A stretch of 64,000 nt of DNA from Haloechinothrix aidingensis (GTDB lineage: Bacteria; Actinomycetota; Actinomycetes; Mycobacteriales; Pseudonocardiaceae). This document shows positions 8,676-19,694 of this stretch, piece by piece. Below the pieces are notes generated by a model that was given only the letters and a program-made list of their open reading frames with translations, did not search any database and was not told where the DNA came from. Every line of letters starts with the position of its first letter. Positions within the stretch are counted from its first letter, which is position 1. A program made the translations under genes and the position numbers. The stretch is from assembly GCF_013450155.1 (NCBI RefSeq), contig NZ_JACCKD010000002.1, forward strand, positions 52,531 to 116,530, in the 5' to 3' direction.

Positions 8676-8708
8676 GCAACTTTTGGCAACCGCTTGCCGT
8701 AGTTGCGA
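8676..8708. promoter_or_regulatory. LacI-type operator in the divergent promoter region
   Basis: GGCAA (8685-8689) and TTGCC (8694-8698) form a perfect inverted repeat around CCGC, with a central CG dinucleotide as usual in LacI-family operators. An outer pair GCAAC (8676-8680) and GTTGC (8704-8708) shares nearly the same dyad axis. Lying between the LacI gene and the operon it faces, it could repress both directions. No consensus promoter hexamers could be assigned. Confidence 0.7.
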
Positions 8709-8795
8709 CAACAGCTTACCGTCTGAATGAACCACGCAGTTGTGTCAGCGATCACCCCGCTGACCACGGACGAAGCGTTGCGAGGTAGCAGGCGA

Positions 8796-9794
8796 ATGCG
8801 CGCCATCGTGTTGACCGAGCCCCAGGCAGTGGCTCTCGTGGACGACTGGCCGGATCCCGAACCGGGCCCGGACGAGGTGGTCGTCGCGATCCGGGCCGTC
8901 GGGTTGTGCGGTTCGGACCTCAGCGTCTACGACGGCGACCGGGCCGTACCGTCGCTGCCCTGGGTGATGGGACACGAGGGCGGCGGAGAGATCGTCGCGA
9001 CCGGATCCGCGGTCGTCGACCGGCACGTCGGGCAGCGCGTGGTCATCGAGCCGAACTACTGCTGCTTCGACTGTCCAGCCTGCCGCAACGGCCGGACCTC
9101 GGCGTGCGGCAACCGGCGCGTCGTCGGGATGAACCACCCGGGCCTGCTCGCCGAACGGGTCGCCGTACCGGCGCGCTTCGCCTGGCCCGTCCCGGCCGCC
9201 GTTGCCGATGGGGCGCTGGGCTGCACCGAGCCGCTGGCCGTCGCCCGCACGGCCGTGCGCCGCTCCGGAGTAACCCCCGGTGACCGGTGCCTGGTCGTCG
9301 GGGCGGGTTCGCAAGGGCTGTTCACCTGCCAGACCCTGCTCGCAGCGGGAGCACAGGTGTCGGTCACCGAACCGCACGAGGGCAGGCTGGAGCTGGCCGA
9401 ACGTCTCGGAGCCAAGCGCGCCGAGGCCGCGGACGTGGAGCCGTTCCCGATGGTGTTCGACACCGCGGGGGTGCCTGCCGCCTGGGAGACCTCGCTGCGA
9501 GCGGTCGCGGGCGGCGGGACGGTGGTGATGATCGGCATGAGCCGGACCCCCGTGTCGGTGTCCACCCGCGAGCTGGTGCAGCGGCAGGTGACCATCGTGG
9601 GCTCGCTCATCTACGACCACCCCACCGATTTCTCCGCCACGGTCGCGGCCGTCGCCGACGGGTCGGTGGCCCCGGAGCAGGTTCTCCAGGCCGGTGCACA
9701 CCCCGAGCACGCAGGCACGGCGTTCGCCCAGGCCCGCGAGGCACCCGGCAAGTCCTGGATCGACCTGTCGTCCTGGCAAGAGGAGGCCGCATGA
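8796..9794 (+). CDS. Zinc-dependent alcohol dehydrogenase (MDR superfamily)
   Basis: 332 residues from the ATG at 8796, which matches the family start (RAIVLTEP); in-frame codons back to 8727 would reach the operator region. Catalytic zinc ligands appear as GLCGSDLS and GHEGGG. A structural-zinc loop with four cysteines is present in CCFDCPACRNGRTSACGN. The Rossmann motif is VVGAGSQGLF. It resembles sorbitol/threonine dehydrogenase-type enzymes that oxidise a polyol or hydroxy acid with NAD(P). First gene of the TRAP/QsuB operon; its stop codon overlaps the dctQ start (ATGA). In this context it may oxidise the imported hydroxy acid, for example at the quinate or shikimate level, but that is inference. 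Confidence 0.9.
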   Translation: MRAIVLTEPQAVALVDDWPDPEPGPDEVVVAIRAVGLCGSDLSVYDGDRAVPSLPWVMGHEGGGEIVATGSAVVDRHVGQRVVIEPNYCCFDCPACRNGRTSACGNRRVVGMNHPGLLAERVAVPARFAWPVPAAVADGALGCTEPLAVARTAVRRSGVTPGDRCLVVGAGSQGLFTCQTLLAAGAQVSVTEPHEGRLELAERLGAKRAEAADVEPFPMVFDTAGVPAAWETSLRAVAGGGTVVMIGMSRTPVSVSTRELVQRQVTIVGSLIYDHPTDFSATVAAVADGSVAPEQVLQAGAHPEHAGTAFAQAREAPGKSWIDLSSWQEEAA

Positions 9795-10336
9795 AGCACG
9801 AACCGGACGGTCCCGCAGGGCGCCCCGGCCGGCACTTCGCGGTCTTGCGCTGGGTCGCGCTCGGCGAGCAGATCCTCGGCAGCGCACTGGTCGTGCTCGT
9901 CTTCGCGCTCATGCTGGTCCAGGCGCTTCAGCGCTACCTTCCCATGGACAGCTGGATCTGGGCAGGCGAGCTGGCCCGGTTCAGCCTGGTGTGGCTGACC
10001 TTCGCGGTGGCCGGCTACCTGATGGGCCACGACAGCCACATCACCTTGAAGTTGATCGACCATTCCGTGCCCGCAGGCGCGCTGCGGTTCGTGACGATCG
10101 TCGCGAACCTGGTCATCGCCGCGGTGTGCGCCGGGTTCGCCTACGAGGCATTCGAACTGCTGCGGCTACCCCCGCTGCAGACGTCACCGGGCCTGGGCAT
10201 GCCGGTCAAGTGGCTCTACCTGATCCCGCTGATCGGGCTCGTGCTCACGGCAGTCCGCGCGCTGGTCGCGATCGTCGCCCCCGGCGCCGGTAACGGCGAA
10301 CAGGCAGGCGGCTGGGAAGGAGGGCAAGCGAGATGA
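9791..10336 (+). CDS. dctQ: TRAP transporter small membrane subunit (DctQ type)
   Basis: 181 residues with four predicted membrane helices (LGEQILGSALVVLVFALMLV; FSLVWLTFAVAGYLMG; FVTIVANLVIAAVCAGFAYE; WLYLIPLIGLVLTAVRALV). The W-x-x-E-L-A-R-F-x-L-V-W segment and G-x-x-x-H-I pattern around the second helix are typical of DctQ. Its start overlaps the dehydrogenase stop and its stop overlaps the dctM start, so translation is coupled. TRAP systems use a sodium or proton gradient together with an extracytoplasmic binding protein to import organic acids. Confidence 0.9.
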   Translation: MKHEPDGPAGRPGRHFAVLRWVALGEQILGSALVVLVFALMLVQALQRYLPMDSWIWAGELARFSLVWLTFAVAGYLMGHDSHITLKLIDHSVPAGALRFVTIVANLVIAAVCAGFAYEAFELLRLPPLQTSPGLGMPVKWLYLIPLIGLVLTAVRALVAIVAPGAGNGEQAGGWEGGQAR

Positions 10337-11607
10337 GCATGATACTGCTCGCGCTGGGCATCGCCTCGCTGCTGGTGCTGCGAGTTCCGGCCGCTTTCGC
10401 CATCCTCGGTCCCTGCCTCGCCTACATGATCGCCGGGGGCCAGTCGACCGGGTTGAGCCTGCGCATGGTGACCGAGGCGGTGGACAGCTTCCCGTTGCTG
10501 GCGGTACCGCTGTTCATCCTCGTCGGTGTCATCGCCAACCACACGGGCATCGCCGAGCGGCTGTTCGAGTTCGCCCTGGCCACCGTCGGCAGGGTCCGGG
10601 CCAGTCTCGGCTACGTCAACATCGGCGTCAGCCTCGGCTTCTCCTGGATGAGCGGGTCGGCACTGGCCGACGCGGCGGGCCTCGGCAAGGTCGAGGTTCC
10701 CGCGATGGTGCGCAACAACTACCCGCGGAAGTTCGCGGTTGGCCTGACAGCCGCGTCCAGCGTGATCGGCCCGGTCATGCCTCCCAGCATCCCGGCGATC
10801 ATCTATGCCTCCGTCGCCGCGGTGTCCACCGGCGCGCTGTTCGCCGCATCGATCGTGCCCGCGGCGCTGATGGCTACCGGCCTGGCGATGGCCGTGTTCA
10901 TCTGGTCGCGCCACCAGACCGGGCTGCACGGGGAGCCCTTCGCCTGGCGGCGGTTCCGCAGGGCTGCCCTGCACGTACTCGGCCCGCTCGGCGCGCCCGT
11001 CATCATTCTCGGCGGGATCCTCGGCGGGCTGTTCACCCCCACCGAGGCGGCCGCCGTCGCCGCCGCCTACGTCCTGGTGCTCGGGCTGGCCTACCGCAAG
11101 CTGAGCCTGCGCGACCTCGGCTCGATCGTGCGCGACACCGCCACCACCACGGCGTCCATCACGCTGATCATCGCCGCGTCCGGGCTGCTCGGCTGGATCC
11201 TTGCCCGCGAGCAAGTCCCGCAGGCGATCGCCGAGGCGATGCTGGGCATCACCGACAACCAGATCGTCTTCCTGCTCATCGTGAACGTCCTGCTGATCCT
11301 GATCGGATCGGTCCTGGAAGGTACCTCGGCTCTGGTGATCACGGTACCGATCCTGTTGCCGATCGCCGTCCAGTTCGGCGTCGATCCACTGCATTTCGGC
11401 GTCATCGTGATCCTGAACCTGATGATCGGACTGCTGACCCCGCCGATCGGAATGGTTCTCTACGTGATGAGCCCGGTGACCGACACCCCGGTACACGAGG
11501 TCTTCCGCGGCACGGCGCCGTTCCTGATCCCCCTGGTGGCCGTGCTGCTGCTCGTCACGTTCGTCCCATCCGTCGTATTGGGCCTACCTCACGCACTCGG
11601 CTTGTGA
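10333..11607 (+). CDS. dctM: TRAP transporter large permease subunit (DctM type)
   Basis: 424 residues, almost entirely membrane helices, matching the 12-TM DctM/SiaM family. Recognisable segments are ILVGVIANHTGIAERLFEF, LADAAGLGKVEVPAMV, IGPVMPPSIPAII, GLFTPTEAAAVAAAYVL and NLMIGLLTPPIGMVLYV, the last two being the family's best conserved loops. It forms the ion-coupled substrate pathway with DctQ and receives ligand from the DctP protein encoded next. The start is fixed by the ATGA overlap with dctQ. Confidence 0.95.
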   Translation: MSMILLALGIASLLVLRVPAAFAILGPCLAYMIAGGQSTGLSLRMVTEAVDSFPLLAVPLFILVGVIANHTGIAERLFEFALATVGRVRASLGYVNIGVSLGFSWMSGSALADAAGLGKVEVPAMVRNNYPRKFAVGLTAASSVIGPVMPPSIPAIIYASVAAVSTGALFAASIVPAALMATGLAMAVFIWSRHQTGLHGEPFAWRRFRRAALHVLGPLGAPVIILGGILGGLFTPTEAAAVAAAYVLVLGLAYRKLSLRDLGSIVRDTATTTASITLIIAASGLLGWILAREQVPQAIAEAMLGITDNQIVFLLIVNVLLILIGSVLEGTSALVITVPILLPIAVQFGVDPLHFGVIVILNLMIGLLTPPIGMVLYVMSPVTDTPVHEVFRGTAPFLIPLVAVLLLVTFVPSVVLGLPHALGL

Positions 11608-11663
11608 CGGTCCAACGAGAGGGCGGCCGACCCGGTACCGCCCGTCACCGTAAGGAGACAACG

Positions 11664-12692
11664 ATGCTACACAGCACCAAAGGCAAGCAGCTCCGGCTCC
11701 TGGCCGTCCTGCCCGCCACAGCCCTGCTGGCCGCCGCCTGCAACTCGGCGGGTGGTGACGGCACCGGCGGCACGGACGGGTCCGTGACCCTGTCGTTCGC
11801 CAACAGCTATACCAGCAACCATCCCCACACGCGCTGCGGGATCGAGCGGGTCGCCGAGAAGGTCGCCGAGAAGGACGTCGGCGTGGAGATCGAGACCTTC
11901 CCGGACAGCCAACTCGGCGCCGACGACGAGCGGTTCAGCTCGGTGATGTCCGGCGATGTCGACATGGACGTGCAGGGATCGTCCGCGCTCGCCTCCACAT
12001 ACGCTCCGATCGGCGTGTTCGACATGGCCTACGCCATAGACGGGCCGGATCACCTGTTCGACGTCGTCGACGGCGGGGCGGCCGACGAGGTCTTCGAGAG
12101 CTTCCAGCGGGAGACCGGCGCCCGGGTGCTGGACACATGGTACTTCGGGATGCGGCACTTCAGCGCCAACGCGCCGATCCGCACGCCCGACGACCTCGAG
12201 GGGCTGCGGCTGCGGTTCCCCGACTCGCCCATCTACCTGTCCAACGCCGAGGCGATGGGCGCCGATGCCACGCCGGTGGCCTTCGAGGAGGTCTACGTCA
12301 GCCTGCAGCAAGGCGTCATCGACGGGCAGGAGAACCCGATCCCGACGATCGCCGAGAAGAGCTTCGACGAGGTGCAGAGCCACGTCAGCATGAGTGGCCA
12401 CCAGACCGGCTCGCAGATGATCGTGATCTCGGAGGACCGCTGGCAGGAGCTCTCGGGCGAGCAGCAGGACGCCCTCGCCACGGCCGTGCACGAGACACGG
12501 CAGGAGAACCGGCAGTGCATCGAGGAGGACGAGGACGAGATCGTCCAGGAATGGGAGCAGGGCGGTGACGTCGAGATCGTCGACGATGTCGACCGTGAAG
12601 CGTTCCGGGAGAAGACCGAGGAGTACTTCCTGGACAACCTCGACGGCGAGCAGCTCGAGTTCTACAAGAAGACACGCGAGGCCACGTCCTGA
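11664..12692 (+). CDS. dctP: TRAP transporter substrate-binding lipoprotein (DctP type)
   Basis: 342 residues. The ATG at 11664 follows AAGGAG, and a lipoprotein signal peptide ends in the lipobox LAAAC near residue 26. The mature protein has the DctP core: LEGLRLRFPDSPIYLS, where the arginine normally salt-bridges the ligand carboxylate, then EVYVSLQQGVIDGQENPI. This argues for a carboxylic acid ligand, in keeping with quinate, shikimate or a related hydroxy acid given the genes around it. The mature region is acidic, with a run of Glu/Asp near the C-terminus. A strong hairpin follows the gene and may reduce read-through into the next one. Confidence 0.93.
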   Translation: MLHSTKGKQLRLLAVLPATALLAAACNSAGGDGTGGTDGSVTLSFANSYTSNHPHTRCGIERVAEKVAEKDVGVEIETFPDSQLGADDERFSSVMSGDVDMDVQGSSALASTYAPIGVFDMAYAIDGPDHLFDVVDGGAADEVFESFQRETGARVLDTWYFGMRHFSANAPIRTPDDLEGLRLRFPDSPIYLSNAEAMGADATPVAFEEVYVSLQQGVIDGQENPIPTIAEKSFDEVQSHVSMSGHQTGSQMIVISEDRWQELSGEQQDALATAVHETRQENRQCIEEDEDEIVQEWEQGGDVEIVDDVDREAFREKTEEYFLDNLDGEQLEFYKKTREATS

Positions 12693-12706
12693 TCCTCCGC
12701 CGGCCC

Positions 12707-12747
12707 GGCCGTGGGGAGCTCGAACGGCTTCCGGGCTCCCCACGGCC
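12707..12747 (+). terminator. Strong hairpin between dctP and the MocA-family gene
   Basis: GGCCGTGGGGAGC (12707-12719) pairs perfectly with GCTCCCCACGGCC (12735-12747), a 13-bp stem with a 15-base loop and no T-run. In the middle of an apparent operon this suggests partial termination or 3'-end protection, giving more binding-protein transcript than downstream enzyme transcript. That role is inference. Confidence 0.6.
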
Positions 12748-12825
12748 ATCCGGTTCGCCTCAGCACGGACGCCGTGCAGTACTACCCGAGACGTTCGTCC
12801 ACATGCCAGCGAGGCGGTATCGGAA

Positions 12826-13935
12826 ATGACCACAATGGATAGCGTTGCCATAGCCGTTGTCGGCGCCGGGCTGATCGGCCGCACGCACATCGAGCTCGTG
12901 CGGGAGCACCCGGCGTGCAGGCTCGCGGCGATCATCGATCCCGACCCGGCCGCAGGCTACCTCGCCGAGCAGGCAGGTGTACCGCGGTACGCATCACTGG
13001 TCGAGGCGTTCTCCGTATCCCGTCCGGACGGTGCCGTCGTCGCCACACCGAACACCACGCACGTCGACTGCGCCATGGAGTGTGTCACAGCCGGCGTGCC
13101 GGTGCTGGTGGAAAAACCCATCGCCGACAACGTCGCCGACGCCGAGAGGCTGGTCACGGTCGCGTCCGCAGCGGGCGTCCCGCTACTGGTGGGCCACCAC
13201 CGGCGGCACAGCCCCGTCCTGGCCACCGCGCGGGAGATCGTGGCGCACGGAACGCTCGGTGACCCCGTAACCCTCATGGGCAGCGCGATGTTCTACAAAC
13301 CGGACGGCTACTTCGAAGCCGCGCCGTGGCGTCGCGAACCCGGTGGTGGCCCCATCCTGATCAACATGATTCACGAGGTCGACGCTCTGCGCGCGCTGTA
13401 CGGGGAGATCGCCGAGGTACAGGCCACCGCCTCGACGAGCACCCGAGGCTTCGCGGTCGAGGACACCGTCGCGATCAGTCTCCGCTTCGCCAGCGGCGCG
13501 CTCGGGACGTTCCTGCTGTCCGACACCGCCGCGTCGGTACGAAGCTGGGAGCAGACCTCCGGGGAGAACCCCGGCTACGCGCACGCAGGCGACGAGGACT
13601 GCTACATCCTCACCGGAACCCGTGGATCGCTCGCCATCCCCACCATGCGGCTGACGACCTACCAGCGGCGACCCGGCTGGACCGAGCCGTTCCACACGAC
13701 GGCGGTCGAGGTACCACGCCGCGACCCGCTGCGAGCCCAGCTCGACCATTTCCACGCCGTACTCCGCGCCGGTACACCGCCCCTTGTCACCGGCAGGGAC
13801 GGCGTGCGCACCCTGCGAGCGACCCAGGCGATCGCGGAGGCAGCCCGCACCGGCGCCCCTGTGCCGATCCCCGGGACCGCGGAGCAGGCGGACCACTCGC
13901 AGCAAGGAGCGCAGGAGGAACCGGCATGGCCATGA
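12826..13935 (+). CDS. Gfo/Idh/MocA family NAD(P)-dependent oxidoreductase
   Basis: 369 residues from the ATG at 12826, which directly precedes the Rossmann motif AVVGAGLIGRTH; the frame is open much further upstream but only across dctP in another frame. EKP near residue 101 supplies the catalytic lysine, and GGGPILINMIHEVD supplies the Asp-x3-His type active-site region (here written as IHEVD). Such enzymes oxidise or reduce cyclic polyols, sugars and related acids. It overlaps the QsuB-type gene by ten bases. Because the next enzyme uses 3-dehydroshikimate, this protein or the zinc dehydrogenase is a candidate quinate/shikimate-level dehydrogenase; no AroE/QsuD-type enzyme is present here. 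Confidence 0.88.
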   Translation: MTTMDSVAIAVVGAGLIGRTHIELVREHPACRLAAIIDPDPAAGYLAEQAGVPRYASLVEAFSVSRPDGAVVATPNTTHVDCAMECVTAGVPVLVEKPIADNVADAERLVTVASAAGVPLLVGHHRRHSPVLATAREIVAHGTLGDPVTLMGSAMFYKPDGYFEAAPWRREPGGGPILINMIHEVDALRALYGEIAEVQATASTSTRGFAVEDTVAISLRFASGALGTFLLSDTAASVRSWEQTSGENPGYAHAGDEDCYILTGTRGSLAIPTMRLTTYQRRPGWTEPFHTTAVEVPRRDPLRAQLDHFHAVLRAGTPPLVTGRDGVRTLRATQAIAEAARTGAPVPIPGTAEQADHSQQGAQEEPAWP

Positions 13936-15881
13936 CACGCGCCCACCCGCACCGTGGTGCCATACGCACGAGCATCGCCACCGTATGTTTGTCCGGCACG
14001 CTGGAGGACAAGCTGGCCGCCGCGGCCGCGGCGGGATTCGACGGGGTGGAGATCTTCGAGAACGACCTCATCGCCTCCCCCGCCTCACCGGAGGAAGTAG
14101 GCAGGCTGTGCGCGGACCTCGGCCTGTCGATCGAGCTGTACCAGCCGTTCCGGGACTTCGAGGCCGTCGACGAGGACCGGTTGCACGGCGGTCTCCGGCG
14201 GGCCGAGCGCAAGTTCGACGTCATGGAGCGGCTCGGTACCTCGACCATGCTGGTGTGCTCGACCGTATCGCCGCACGCTGTCGATGACGACGAGCTGGCC
14301 GCCACACAGCTACGCACCCTGGCCGAGCGCGCCGCGCGGCGCGGGATCCGGATCGCCTACGAGGCGCTGGCGTGGGGGCGCTTCGTCGACACATGGGCAC
14401 GTTCCTGGGATGTCGTCCGGCGCGGCGACCATCCCGCGCTCGGGTTGTGCCTGGACAGCTTCCACGTGCTGTCCCGCGAGCCCTCCCCGGCAGGCATCGC
14501 CGGGATCCCCGGCGAGAAGCTGTTCTTCCTGCAGCTGGCCGACGCGCCGCAGCTGTCCATGGACGTGCTGCAGTGGAGCAGGCACCACCGGCTGTTCCCC
14601 GGCCAGGGGGCTTTCGACCTGGCCACCTTCCTGCGGGACGTGCTGGACACCGGCTACTCCGGTCCGCTGTCGCTCGAGGTGTTCAACGACGTCTTCCGCC
14701 AGTCCGACCCCAACCGCACGGCCGTGGACGCGATGCGCTCGCTGCGCACCCTCGACGAGGCGGTCGAACACCGTCATCGCGCTGCAACGACCGAGCGGGC
14801 CGCGGCACGACCGGCGGAAGCGACCGCGACCGGGCCCGCTGCCGGGCAGGCTGCCGGGCAGGCTGCCGGGGCGCTGCCCGTCGCGCCGGAGCTGACCGGC
14901 CACGCCTTCACCGAGCTGGGCGTGGACGCACACTCTGCGGCACGGGTGGAGCGGACGCTGGCCACGATGGGCTTCGCGCACAGGGGCCAGCACCGGTCCA
15001 AGCCGGTGCAGCTCTGGCAGCAGGGCACCGCGCGGGTGCTGCTCAATACCGTCGGCGCGGGCGACGAGCCGGGCGGAATCGCCGAGGTACGCGCGTTGGC
15101 CGTGGACAGCGTCGACCCGGCGAGCTCCGCCCGCAGGGCGGAGGCGTTGCTCGCCCCGGTGCTGCCGCGCACGCGAGGGACCGCGGAGGCCGACCTGTCG
15201 TCGGTGGCCGCGCCGGACGGCACGGCCGTGTTCTTCTGCCGCTCCGGCGCGGAGGACCACACCGGCTGGCTGTCCGACTTCATCCTCACCGGCACCGAGC
15301 CCGCAGGCGGAACGGGCCTGACCCGCACCGACCATGTCGCGCTGACCCAGCCGTTCGACTGGTTCGACGAGGCAAGCCTGTTCTACCGGTCGGTGCTCGG
15401 TCTCGAGCCGCACCACGACACCGAGTACGCGGCGCCGTTCGGGCTGATGCGCAGCAGAGCCATGACCGACGACGAGCGCAGCGTCCGGATCGCGCTGAAC
15501 AGCACGCTGCTGCGCCGGGGCGAGTGGGCACCGGGCGTTCCCGACCCGCAGCACATCGCGTTCGCCACCGACGACATCTTCGGCACCGCCCTGGCGATGC
15601 GCGAGCGCGGTGGCGAGATCCTTCCGGTCCCGGACAACTACTACGACGACCTCGACGCCCGGCTGGCGCTCGACCCCGACCTGATCGCGCGGATGCGCGC
15701 CTGCGACGTGCTCTACGACCAGGACGAGCACGGTGCGTTCTTCCATCTCTACACCGAGATGCTCGGCTCGCGGGTGTTCTTCGAGGTCGTCCAGCGCGTC
15801 GGCGGTTACGCGGGCTACGGCTCGGTCAACGCCCCTGTCCGGATGGCCGCCCACCGCCGGTCGCGCCTCGCCCGGCGATAG
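13926..15881 (+). CDS. qsuB: QsuB-type 3-dehydroshikimate dehydratase (xylose-isomerase-like plus HPPD-like domains)
   Basis: 651 residues, close to the ~620 of Corynebacterium QsuB. The N-terminal TIM barrel (about 15-280) carries metal-ligand candidates in IAYEALAWG (E), GLCLDSFHVL (D and H), FFLQLADAP (Q) and LSLEVFND (E). An Ala/Gly/Gln-rich linker with GQAA repeats follows (about 285-320). The C-terminal part is like 4-hydroxyphenylpyruvate dioxygenase, with metal-site histidines in RTDHVALTQ and DPQHIAFATD and a glutamate in VFFEVVQR. The N-domain converts 3-dehydroshikimate to protocatechuate; the role of the C-domain in these fusions is unclear. AGGAGG lies seven bases before the ATG, fixing the start inside the end of the preceding gene. 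It is the last gene of the operon and defines its likely pathway. Confidence 0.9.
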   Translation: MAMTRAHPHRGAIRTSIATVCLSGTLEDKLAAAAAAGFDGVEIFENDLIASPASPEEVGRLCADLGLSIELYQPFRDFEAVDEDRLHGGLRRAERKFDVMERLGTSTMLVCSTVSPHAVDDDELAATQLRTLAERAARRGIRIAYEALAWGRFVDTWARSWDVVRRGDHPALGLCLDSFHVLSREPSPAGIAGIPGEKLFFLQLADAPQLSMDVLQWSRHHRLFPGQGAFDLATFLRDVLDTGYSGPLSLEVFNDVFRQSDPNRTAVDAMRSLRTLDEAVEHRHRAATTERAAARPAEATATGPAAGQAAGQAAGALPVAPELTGHAFTELGVDAHSAARVERTLATMGFAHRGQHRSKPVQLWQQGTARVLLNTVGAGDEPGGIAEVRALAVDSVDPASSARRAEALLAPVLPRTRGTAEADLSSVAAPDGTAVFFCRSGAEDHTGWLSDFILTGTEPAGGTGLTRTDHVALTQPFDWFDEASLFYRSVLGLEPHHDTEYAAPFGLMRSRAMTDDERSVRIALNSTLLRRGEWAPGVPDPQHIAFATDDIFGTALAMRERGGEILPVPDNYYDDLDARLALDPDLIARMRACDVLYDQDEHGAFFHLYTEMLGSRVFFEVVQRVGGYAGYGSVNAPVRMAAHRRSRLARR

Positions 15882-15895
15882 GGCCGGGCGCGACC
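15859..15895. terminator. Bulged hairpin between convergent qsuB and VOC genes
   Basis: GGTCGC (15859-15864) pairs with GCGACC (15890-15895) and GCCCGGC (15870-15876) with GCCGGGC (15883-15889), with a five-base bulge on the left arm. It begins inside the last qsuB codons and lies between converging genes. Confidence 0.5.
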
Positions 15896-15908
15896 GTTCC
15901 CGCGCGGC

Positions 15909-16313
15909 CTACTGCCCCATCACGCTCGGGTCCATGTACATGACTTCCCAGTTGTGCCCGTCGACGTCCTGGAAGCTGCGCCCGTACATGCCTTCCATGT
16001 CCATCGGCTCGTTCGACGGACTCCCGCCCGCGCTCAGCGCGCGGTCGACCAGGCTGTCCACCTCGTCCCTGCTGCCCGCGGACAGCGCGATGATCGCCTC
16101 GGCGTGCGTGCCGGTGTCGCAGGGCTTCTTGCTGGTGAAGTTGCCGAAGAACTCCTCGACCAGCAGCATCACCGCGACACCGTCGTTGACGATCATGCAG
16201 GTGGCGTTGTCGTCGGTGAACTTCGGATCGAACTCGAAACCCAGCTCGGTGAAGAACGCGACCGACTTCGTCAGGTCCTTGACCGGCAGGTTCACGAAGG
16301 CTTTCGTAGGCAT
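15909..16313 (-). CDS. VOC (glyoxalase/bleomycin resistance-like) family protein
   Basis: 134 residues. It starts MPTKAFVNLPVKDLTKS with the beta-alpha-beta fold pattern of the vicinal-oxygen-chelate family (SVAFFTELGF, CMIVNDGVAVMLL) and ends FQDVDGHNWEVMYMD, the usual C-terminal strand with a histidine and a glutamate. A well-placed GGAGGG precedes the ATG. It belongs to the small single-unit VOC proteins (YdcJ/PhnB-like annotation in many genomes) whose substrates are mostly unknown. It is convergent with qsuB and divergent from the Lrp-type gene. Confidence 0.85.
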   Translation of the reverse strand: MPTKAFVNLPVKDLTKSVAFFTELGFEFDPKFTDDNATCMIVNDGVAVMLLVEEFFGNFTSKKPCDTGTHAEAIIALSAGSRDEVDSLVDRALSAGGSPSNEPMDMEGMYGRSFQDVDGHNWEVMYMDPSVMGQ

Positions 16314-16469
16314 GGTAACCCTCCATCATCGGTGTGCTGGATCGTCGCGGCCGGCTGTCGCGGCCCGTCACAGATACAGACACGGGCAAGGAGGAAAACT
16401 CATCGCTCCGGCGCGGCCGGGCTACGATCGACAGGCACCCGACGTCCAGGGCCAGTCAAGGAGGCTACT

Positions 16470-16748
16470 GTGATCACCGCGATCGTGCTCGTGCACGCCG
16501 CGCCCGACAAGCTGCCCGCGACAGCACAAGCGATCGCCGAGATCGACGGTGTGTCGGAGGCGTACTCGTGCGCGGGCGAGATCGACATCGTCGCCATCGT
16601 CCGGGTGCCCGACCACCAGGATCTCGCGACGGTCATTCCCGAGCGGATCAACAAGGTTCCTGGCGTTCTCAAGACCGACACGCACATAGCATTCCGGTCG
16701 TATTCCCGGGCCGACACGGAGTCGACGTTCTCTCTCGGCGAAAACTAG
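16470..16748 (+). CDS. Stand-alone Lrp/AsnC ligand-binding (RAM) domain protein
   Basis: 92 residues starting at a GTG seven bases after AAGGAGG. The sequence ITAIVLVHAAPDKLPATAQAI with GEIDIVAIVRV and TDTHIAFRSYS matches the alpha-beta RAM domain of Lrp/AsnC regulators, without any helix-turn-helix. Such single-domain proteins are common in actinobacteria and archaea; they form octameric rings or mixed assemblies and may tune a full-length Lrp regulator in response to an amino acid. Ligand and target are unknown. Confidence 0.85.
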   Translation: MITAIVLVHAAPDKLPATAQAIAEIDGVSEAYSCAGEIDIVAIVRVPDHQDLATVIPERINKVPGVLKTDTHIAFRSYSRADTESTFSLGEN

Positions 16749-16786
16749 TCCGATACAACGCTCGGCCATTCCATTTTGTTCCCACT

Positions 16787-16801
16787 CAGCTCCATGAGCT
16801 G
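16787..16801 (+). terminator. Small hairpin after the Lrp-type gene
   Basis: CAGCTC (16787-16792) pairs with GAGCTG (16796-16801) over a CAT loop, about 40 bases after the stop codon. The stem is short and no T-run follows, so this is a weak terminator candidate. Confidence 0.3.
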
Positions 16802-16908
16802 GACTGAAGTGACGCACATAACGCCGCGAGCCGCACCGGAAACAATCGGGCGTCCACCGACGTTCTGTCGGGTGCACATCACTCGATAACCTCCCGAAGG
16901 GGGTAGGA

Positions 16909-19419
<2,511 letters not shown>

Positions 19420-19429
19420 CGCCTGCCGG

Positions 19430-19468
19430 CCCCGGCCCGGCGCGGGCATCGCCCGCGCCGGGCCGGGG
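19430..19468 (+). terminator. Perfect 18-bp hairpin terminator after the ClpC-like gene
   Basis: An 18-base arm (19430-19447) pairs perfectly with 19451-19468 around an ATC loop, starting 11 bases after the stop codon. The stem is pure G/C and lacks a T-run, as seen for many actinomycete terminators. Confidence 0.8.
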
Positions 19469-19694
19469 TGTGCTGCCCGCCTGAGTACCGCAGGGCTGTC
19501 CGCACGTTTCCGGACGAGGGCCGGCGCGTGACCGACTCGCGGGCGGGAACCAGCGGGTGAGGCGTGACGTTCGGGGACGTCGACGTGGTGGACAGCCCGA
19601 CTATGAACAAGGACGCAGGCGTGACGGCTTTCCCTGTGCCCCCTCGTCAGAGATCATCATGGGCGACCGTCCATCAGCTCACTGCGAGGTGACC

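Noticed and set aside
14310-15854. A 514-codon frame antisense to qsuB
   Set aside because: Its composition is a mirror of the QsuB codons, and QsuB motifs on the plus strand are unambiguous. The same reasoning excludes antisense frames at 4812-6065, 10216-11496, 19674-21704, 35748-37562 and 57639-59564.
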